64,000 nt of DNA, from positions 124,750,381 to 124,814,380 of the forward strand of contig CM061229.1 of assembly GCA_030844895.1 (NCBI GenBank), written 5' to 3'. Positions 58,501-64,000 of this stretch are shown here, one piece after another. The DNA is from Ambrosia x helenae. Its lineage: Eukaryota; Streptophyta; Magnoliopsida; Asterales; Asteraceae. The notes beneath the pieces are model-generated. The model was not told where the DNA came from, searched no databases, and saw nothing but the letters and a program-made list of their open reading frames with translations. Each line of letters starts with the position of its first letter. The stretch's first letter is position 1. Both the position numbers and the translations under genes were made by a program.

Positions 58501-58853
58501 ATTTTTGATATTATTTTATTAGTTATTATACTGTACAGATAGTACCTGAAGTTTTGACGGTTGTCACACAAATATGCCCTCTTAAGTTAGTAATGTTAAT
58601 TTAAATATTACGGCTAGTGTTTTTTCTTTATAAAACTTTAACCAAGTTAACTAATAGTTTTTAAAAACTTAAAAAAAAACTCCATTTTTATAACTTTTTA
58701 TAAAATTTTACTTAATATACTTATATTTTTTTTATAAATGTTTAACTTATAACTTTGATATTTTCCCAACTTCGATAAACTTTTACCAATTTTAAATTGA
58801 TCAAAAACTAATAAACTTTAAAAGGAAAATTTGTTTAACGCCCGTATATAACA

Positions 58854-59145
58854 CGGTTAAATTACGTTTCGATATATGCATACGATTAATCACGAAGCAC
58901 AATCCGAACAAAGATGTAACGATCAACACGAATCAAGCTTTTATTAAAATTTGAAACGATCAAAGTACGAGAACTATAAATGTAATTACAATAAAATTTA
59001 GGAAACATGGAGACGTTATAATTGATACTACAAATCCCACGTTAATATACTCAAAATAAAATCAAAATACACGTTTACTAGTGATATATGAAGTTTTGTC
59101 CTCTGGAATCCACGTGGATAACAAAACATGATCTTATTTAAAGGG
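58854..59145 (-). other. Probable 3' UTR / spacer downstream of aminotransferase
   Basis: AT-rich DNA between LTR A and the stop codon of the aminotransferase gene. It likely includes that gene's 3' UTR. No poly(A) site can be fixed from sequence alone. Confidence 0.4.
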
Positions 59146-62100
59146 TTATGCTCTCTTGGAGTGTCTTTCACAAAACGATTTCAGTCTCTTCATGCCATCT
59201 TTAAGATACGATGGATCAATTGCAAATGTTATCCGAATCCAGTTTTGGAGTCCTACGCTTACACCTGAAAGAAAAGCAAATGTGTGAGCATACATGAAAG
59301 GATCAATATTTCAATTTTAAAGACCATCATTGACTCATCTTGTCAACCATACTCATTTAGTCATCTATTATATATATAAATCATTTGTACAGGAACCCTG
59401 CTGTATAAAGAGTATCTCGTTATACGATAGGGTTCCTGTACAAATGATATTTTTCGTACAAAGAGTGAGAAGTCTATATAGGCATTGTGTTTTAAATTTT
59501 AGGCTTGATGTTTTATATTCTTTTGGCGAAGTATTATATAGAAAAACACAAAACATAACAATTTAAAATGCTATTTAATGTATTGTCAACCTGCAATCTA
59601 AAACACCATACGATGAAAGTAATCCGTGTGTTTTAAATTCCATGTCTAGAAATACATTTGACTGTGTTTTAAAATGTTACGTTCGGTGTTTTTCTATATA
59701 ATACAATGCAAATGGAATCGAAAACATAATAGCCCAAATTTAAGAACACAATGACTATATAGAATTCTCACACTTTGTAAAAAAAGTGTCTTTTGAATAG
59801 GAACATATACCTATATATACGACATAGGTAATTTACACACGAATCATCATGTTACCTGGAAGGATCATGACAGATTCTTCTTTAGCAAGCTTCACGCAGA
59901 AGTCCATATCGTCTTTGATGTCTTCAAACAAAGATATATCCAATTTCACCTTTTAAACACACATCACTAGTGAGGAATGTATATATAAAACAATCTTTTC
60001 TTGTACTAAACAAAAAGAGGAACTTATGTTTTCAAATTAGGAAATTTATTTATTTAATTATTATTTTTTAACGGCTTAAATTACACCATACGTCTTAGTG
60101 TGAATTTCGTCCAAAGATCTAACTGATTATGTGGAAAGGTTTTATTTGTCTTTTTTTTTTGTTTGTTTTTTTAAATTTGGGCCAATCACACGCTCAGGCC
60201 ATTCGTAATGGGTGTAATGATTTGTGTGGTTTATTTGGTAAAGTTTTTTTGAATGACTAACAAACAATGTCCTGACCACTCGGGCTGCCCATCAATTGGT
60301 TACAAAAGCATCATATACGCCCTTTAGTGAAGACACGTCTTAGGTGCCTGCCCACAGGTATCGCGGGATGGCCATAACCACCAAGCCACCAGTTTCAGAG
60401 AAAACCTGACCCACACCCGCCCGAATGCATGACATTGGAAAATCAGTAAAACCCAGTGGGATCAAGAATTGAACATGACGGAAGCAGAGAGAAAATAATG
60501 ATTGTTATGTTAGGTTTGACCATTAAATGTCTTTTATGGTGATTTTCGCTTTCTAACATCTATAAACAGCATCAATGTTCTTACCATAACACACGTCGCT
60601 CCTTCAGGCCTGGATGGACAAGTAAGACCAGGGACATCTTTAATTCCCTCATTAAAGATGTTCGCCGCTTCTTTAATTATATCCAAAATTCTTGAAAAAA
60701 AATCATCTTTCGTTTCCTTAAGTATATCAGGAATCGCTCCCTGCAAAAACACAAACTCATAAGATCTTATTATGAAAGCAAAGCATAAAATTGAACATGC
60801 AATTTCAATAGGCGGTAACTAGAAACCTGAATAAATGCTGGAGGGAGAGGGGCTACATGAAAATATTGTGTAAGGCTTGTGATAACCTGAAAGACAAAGG
60901 AGGTTCATGTTAGCATATATAATGCAAAGTTATCTTTGCTCAAAGCATATGTATGCAAGCGCGAGAAAGATATGCAACCCCGTGTTCTTTGAGGATGCCA
61001 TCTGGATCATGGGTAACAAGCCATCCTGCTCGCCAACCAGGAACACTCCATCGTTTTGATATCGAACCAAGTGTAATGATTGGGGTGATTGATGCAAAGG
61101 TACCCATGGGAACAAAAGGATTTTCTCCAAAAACCATATGTCCATAAACTTCATCAGCAATAACTAATATCCCAAGCTTCCTTGCGGTCTCCGCAACCTA
61201 ACAGAAAGGGTACGTAATCATGAAAAATCCATTTTGACTGAGGATTTTAACAAAATAAACATGAATTTTGTTTTTATTTTTAATTTCCAATATTTACAGT
61301 TGTCATACAAAGTGAAGTCTGTTTTGTTTATTTTCTTTTTCAATATGGATATTTTCATTATTTTCCTAATAGGAAATAAATGGAACCGAATAACTACGCA
61401 TGTGCACCTTTTTAAGATGGTTGTATGTGAAGACATTCCCACCAGGATTTCCAGGGCTAATGATAAGCATGGCAACTGTATTTTCATCTGCCAGAGCTAT
61501 GACAGAATCAAGATCAACTTCCCAGTTTTTCTCTGGAAGAAGGTCGAAGAAACGGACTTCTAAATTGGATCTAGCGGCAAGATCAGAATAGGGGAAGCAT
61601 GGTCTTGGGAGTAGTATGTTTAAATTGGATCCACCAAGAACATTCAATATGGCTTGACCAGCTTGTTGGCATCCGACTGTCATGAATACATCATCTGGTG
61701 ATATGTTATAAGGGAGATCTTGAGACAGGTGCTCTGCTACAGCTCTGAAAAATAAGGAGGGGAAATTAGGACTTTGTTAATAGTACTCTTTTATGTTTTA
61801 TCAGATTATTTTACTTTGAAGAAAGAAAAACTAAATTAATCATTTCAGGTCAGACAAGAGTTTAATTTTGGATCATATAATTAAAAGTCGTATAATGTCG
61901 CGTTCAATCAAACCAAAACACAAGTATTAAAATAGGGGTGCATTTATTCAACCCACCGATGAACATAATCATAAACAAAAAACTTGCATGTTCACAAAAG
62001 CTTTTAAAATATATATAACACAATAGCATCCGGGAAGAAGAAGAAGAAGAAGTACCTTCTAGCAGGGAGAATACCTTCGGTGGGCGGATAAGAGTGGTAC

Positions 62101-62336
62101 TTAGAAGATTGGACAGCCTCGACAATAGCATCCGTGGCTATCTGAGTGGTCTTAAAACAAGGGAAAGCAGAAGGTTGACTAAGGGACATAGGAATGACAG
62201 GCTTATCGTCCGAGATCTTGAGATTCGACATGAGCAACGTGAGGGCGCCTCTAATGGTTATCTTTGGATCCGCCTTCAGATCGAAGTTCCCTCTGAATCC
62301 CCATTTCTTAGGTATCAAAGCTGTAATGTTCTCCAT
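59146..62336 (-). CDS. Tyrosine aminotransferase-like enzyme, 7 exons
   Basis: A class I/II PLP-dependent aminotransferase of the plant TAT/nicotianamine aminotransferase family. It transfers the amino group of tyrosine or a related amino acid to a 2-oxo acid; in plants this leads to 4-hydroxyphenylpyruvate, tocopherols and phenolics. Exons (minus strand): 62336-62056, 61744-61408, 61197-60979, 60886-60827, 60740-60585, 59949-59856, 59264-59146. All introns are GT-AG and phases join to 421 codons plus stop, the normal family length. Key residues: HSYPPTEGILPARR near 81-94, N193 (GNPGGN), D221 and Y224 (ADEVY), PLP lysine K254 (SISKRWSVPGWR), R262, and C-terminal R393 (WIRITFAI). Where family members usually read NPGNPCGN, this one reads SPGNPGGN. 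No targeting peptide is evident, so it is probably cytosolic. Exact substrate cannot be told. Confidence 0.93.
59380..59448. repeat. Short perfect hairpin in intron 6
   Basis: 20-bp arms ATCATTTGTACAGGAACCCT (59380-59399) and its exact complement (59429-59448) around a 29-base loop that itself contains GTATAA/TTATAC. Confidence 0.85.
59449..59795. mobile_element. Fold-back (MITE-like) sequence in intron 6
   Basis: The left part (GTACAAAGAGTGAGAAGTCT... to ~59505) is an imperfect inverted repeat of the right part (~59735-59790). The pairing continues inward (TATTATATAGAAAAACAC with GTGTTTTTCTATATAATA). The whole 345 bp can fold into one long hairpin. No clear TSD, so the class is uncertain. 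Confidence 0.65.
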
Positions 62337-63169
62337 ATCCTTCCGCTCTTCTACAATGGTTGTGGTTGTAATGAAGTTGACAATGTTATTTGTTGAACTA
62401 TAAGTTGTTAGCCTGTTCTATTTATAAAACCGTGGAACAAGTATATATCTTTCCAAAAAAATTAATAATAATAATAATCAAAATGGTTGCCACTTTTGAC
62501 CATATGAGCACGAGACGACTTTGCATTCTAATTTTCTTCCTAGAGATAACGTATAAAAAGTATATAGACTAATTATCTTTACATTTGACTTTCACTAACT
62601 TGCGCCACCAACTTGTCATTGTATATTATTAAATAAACTACTATATTACTCTCTACGCCACCAGGTGGTCACCCTTTTTCTTTCTTCAATTATTACATTA
62701 TAAGAATAAGAACTAGGACGCTAAGAAACCATTAGAGAATTAGACGGTGTGAGCGGTTGGAATTGGACAAATTAGATCATTAAACCAAAGCTCCTAAGAC
62801 TATGTGTAGTGGAGGGATTGTGATTAGTTTACATGGCAGCTAAGTCAGCATATGGCCTAAAGTGAATGATCTAAAGGGAAAAATACAATGCCCATGTTTC
62901 TGATTGGTTGTTTATTTTATTATTATTTTTTAATTAATAAACTCAAAATAATTAAAATAAAAGACAACTAATATTAAAAAAAAAAGTTACAACTAATATT
63001 AAAAAAAGTTACAAAATAATTAAAATAAAAGACAACTTATATTAAAAAAAAGTTACAACCAATATTAAAAAAAATTACAAATAATATTAAAACACTAGAC
63101 AATCCTAAACTACTTATTTAAACATTACATAATTAATCCTAATTTTCTCCCCTATGGAGAGTAATTATC
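62337..63169. other. Upstream region of aminotransferase and spacer
   Basis: It holds the aminotransferase promoter and AT-rich DNA. A segment near 62800 (TGTGTAGTGGAGGGATTGTG) looks like an end of a Harbinger-type MITE, but I could not pair it. Short A/T repeats at 62940-63100. No gene. Confidence 0.4.
62419..62426 (-). promoter_or_regulatory. TATA box of the aminotransferase gene
   Basis: The minus strand reads TATAAATA about 83 bp upstream of the start codon, leaving a 5' UTR of roughly 50 bases. Confidence 0.65.
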
Positions 63170-63703
63170 TTAGTCCTCGAGTGTGTACTCCGGCGGGGAC
63201 AGGGAACGATCGTTATCGCGACCATCAGATCTCGCATCCGAGCGGATTCGGCAGTACTCACGAGGAGGGGAATAATTGTAGAAGCGTTCCTCTTCCTGAG
63301 CATCCCTTAGTGCTTCATACTCCTCCTTATTGGGCTTCCGGGAGGAGGGCTTGGAGTGGGGTTGGGGTTTGGTTGGTTCTCCACAAACTGTAGGCGACCC
63401 ATTCCCCTAACAACCATAACATAATCTACACACCACACAATCTCATCTTCATTGAAATCAGCATCTGGTGTATCTTGGGAGTGGAGGAATGGAGGGGACG
63501 GGGTTGGAGACACGTTGAGTAGGAGGAGAAGAAAACAGTGGTTGAGGAGGAGGAAAAGAAAACACTTGTTGAGGAGGAGGAGAAGAAAACACTTGGTGGG
63601 GAGGAGAAGGAGGAGATGAAAACACTGGTGCACGACGTCTCCGGCGAGGGTATCGCCGGAGATTGAACGATTCGGCAAGATCATTTGGATATCCACCACC
63701 CAT
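63170..63703 (-). pseudogene. Frameshifted proline-rich ORF, unrecognised
   Basis: From ATG at 63703 the minus strand reads MGGGYPNDLAESFNLRRYPR and then proline/serine repeats (VFSSPPPQQ). After frame changes it continues with an acidic stretch (DADFNEDEIVW), then KPNKEEYEALRDAQEEERFY and EYCRIRSDARSDGRDNDRSL, ending at 63170-63172. The three frames join into one plausible protein with at least two frameshifts. I do not recognise the family. The flanking sequence looks transposon-like, so it may be an element-borne ORF. Confidence 0.45.
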
Positions 63704-63788
63704 AGCTGGTTTGTAGTGTGTTTGTAGTGTAGTTTTTAAAAAATTGTAGTGTGTTTGTTTGTGTAGTTTGTAAATGTTTGTGTAGTGG

Positions 63789-63791
<3 letters not shown>

Positions 63792-63833
<42 letters not shown>
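63792..63833. repeat. (TA)n tract
   Basis: TA run 5' of the proline-rich ORF. No second inverted-repeat end could be paired here. Confidence 0.9.
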
Positions 63834-63836
<3 letters not shown>

Positions 63837-63949
63837 AAAAAAATAACCGTTCAAAAATAACGGTCAAAATTTTAAAATTTCAAACGTTCATCTTGCCACG
63901 TGGCAAGATTTGATTCGTAGTCAAACATGTTGCACAACGTTATATATAA

Positions 63950-64000
63950 AACGCCTCCCCCTTTTTGCCCAATAACGCCCCCCGTAACGGTGTGGGGGGC
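63950..64000 (-). mobile_element. Possible Harbinger/Tourist-type terminus at window edge
   Basis: On the minus strand it reads GGGGGGCGTTATTGGGC with G/C runs, loosely like the ends of the Tourist-like MITE at 39105. The other end and TSD would be outside the window or are not recognised. Confidence 0.35.

Larger units (their letters stand above)
40988..58568 (-). mobile_element. LTR C: solo LTR with perfect TSD, interrupted
   Basis: Its two parts (40988-41092 and 55547-58568) total about 3.1 kb. On the minus strand it runs from TGTGACAACCGTC (58568) to GTCGGGGTGTGACA (40988). The TSD CAAAT is perfect (40983-40987 and 58569-58573). A minus-strand TATAAATACCC lies near 57920, fitting an LTR promoter. 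Terminal bases resemble those of the Gypsy LTR at 44987, suggesting a related large-LTR lineage. LTR B is inserted 105 bp from its left edge. Confidence 0.85.
37809..58853 (-). mobile_element. LTR A: old solo-like LTR, interrupted
   Basis: Its sequence is in two parts, 37809-40987 and 58574-58853; LTR C and its cargo lie between. It is the reverse complement of most of LTR B: 37826-37940 matches 44875-44985, and 39510-39570 matches 44040-44100. The left edge reads (CG)TAACACC where TGTAACACC is expected. The right edge is placed at a TATAACA before 58854. Without insertions it is about 2.7 kb. No TSD was found and the right boundary is uncertain. A minus-strand TATA-like CTATAAATAAACC lies near 40720. 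Confidence 0.6.

Noticed and set aside
60180..60480. Possible SINE in intron 5 of the aminotransferase
   Set aside because: A TGGCTTGGTGG (A-box-like) and a GTTCAATTC (B-box-like) occur on the minus strand, but in the wrong order and spacing, and no tail or TSD was seen.
63154..63393. Plus-strand 79-aa frame
   Set aside because: It is antisense to the better supported proline-rich/acidic frames on the minus strand.

Overview
This is a window of flowering-plant nuclear DNA. It has spliced GT-AG introns, plant Copia and chromodomain Gypsy retrotransposons primed by initiator tRNA-Met, RTE and L1 LINE remains, hAT, Harbinger-type and Mutator-type DNA transposons, and long (TA)n and (AAT)n tracts. 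The large LTRs and the repeat mix remind me of Asteraceae, but that is inference. Only one ordinary host gene is evident; most of the rest is layered mobile DNA.

Layout. 0-7 kb: three related hAT copies (one keeps a transposase fragment), a CACTA-like subterminal repeat block, a 5'-truncated RTE LINE with a perfect 16-bp target-site duplication (TSD), and an L1-type relic. 7.0-13.0 kb: a Copia element on the minus strand with an open 1409-codon gag-pol and two LTRs that read as identical, so a very young insertion. 13.7-16.2 kb: a decayed RTE LINE split by a solo LTR with a perfect TSD. 18.1-31.3 kb: a chain of elements with inverted-repeat ends, most joined to the next by a long (TA)n tract. 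Several carry gene-like pieces: an OST48-like N-terminus, an Ulp1-associated peptide and a 4 x 0.6-kb tandem array. 31.3-36.7 kb: a Mutator-like element with ~212-bp terminal inverted repeats (TIRs) and a perfect 9-bp TSD. It holds a piece of an FHA-domain gene and a frameshifted non-LTR retroelement whose architecture is not L1 or RTE.

37.8-58.9 kb is a Russian doll. An old solo-like LTR (A) contains a fragment of the same unusual retroelement, a Tourist-like MITE and solo LTR C. C contains solo LTR B, and B contains a (TA)n-flanked element and a full-length, recently inserted but defective Gypsy element. Its leader contains a Cassandra-like LTR with a 5S rRNA-like core. Most layers are confirmed by matching TSDs.

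59.1-62.3 kb: a complete seven-exon minus-strand gene for a tyrosine aminotransferase-like enzyme (421 aa), with a TATA box upstream and a large fold-back sequence in its last intron. 62.6-64.0 kb: intergenic DNA, a frameshifted proline-rich ORF, and a G/C-run sequence resembling the end of a Harbinger-type element cut by the window edge.

The best candidates for something undescribed are the (TA)n-flanked element chain with its element-specific internal palindromes, the non-L1/non-RTE retroelement, and the Gypsy/Cassandra chimera.
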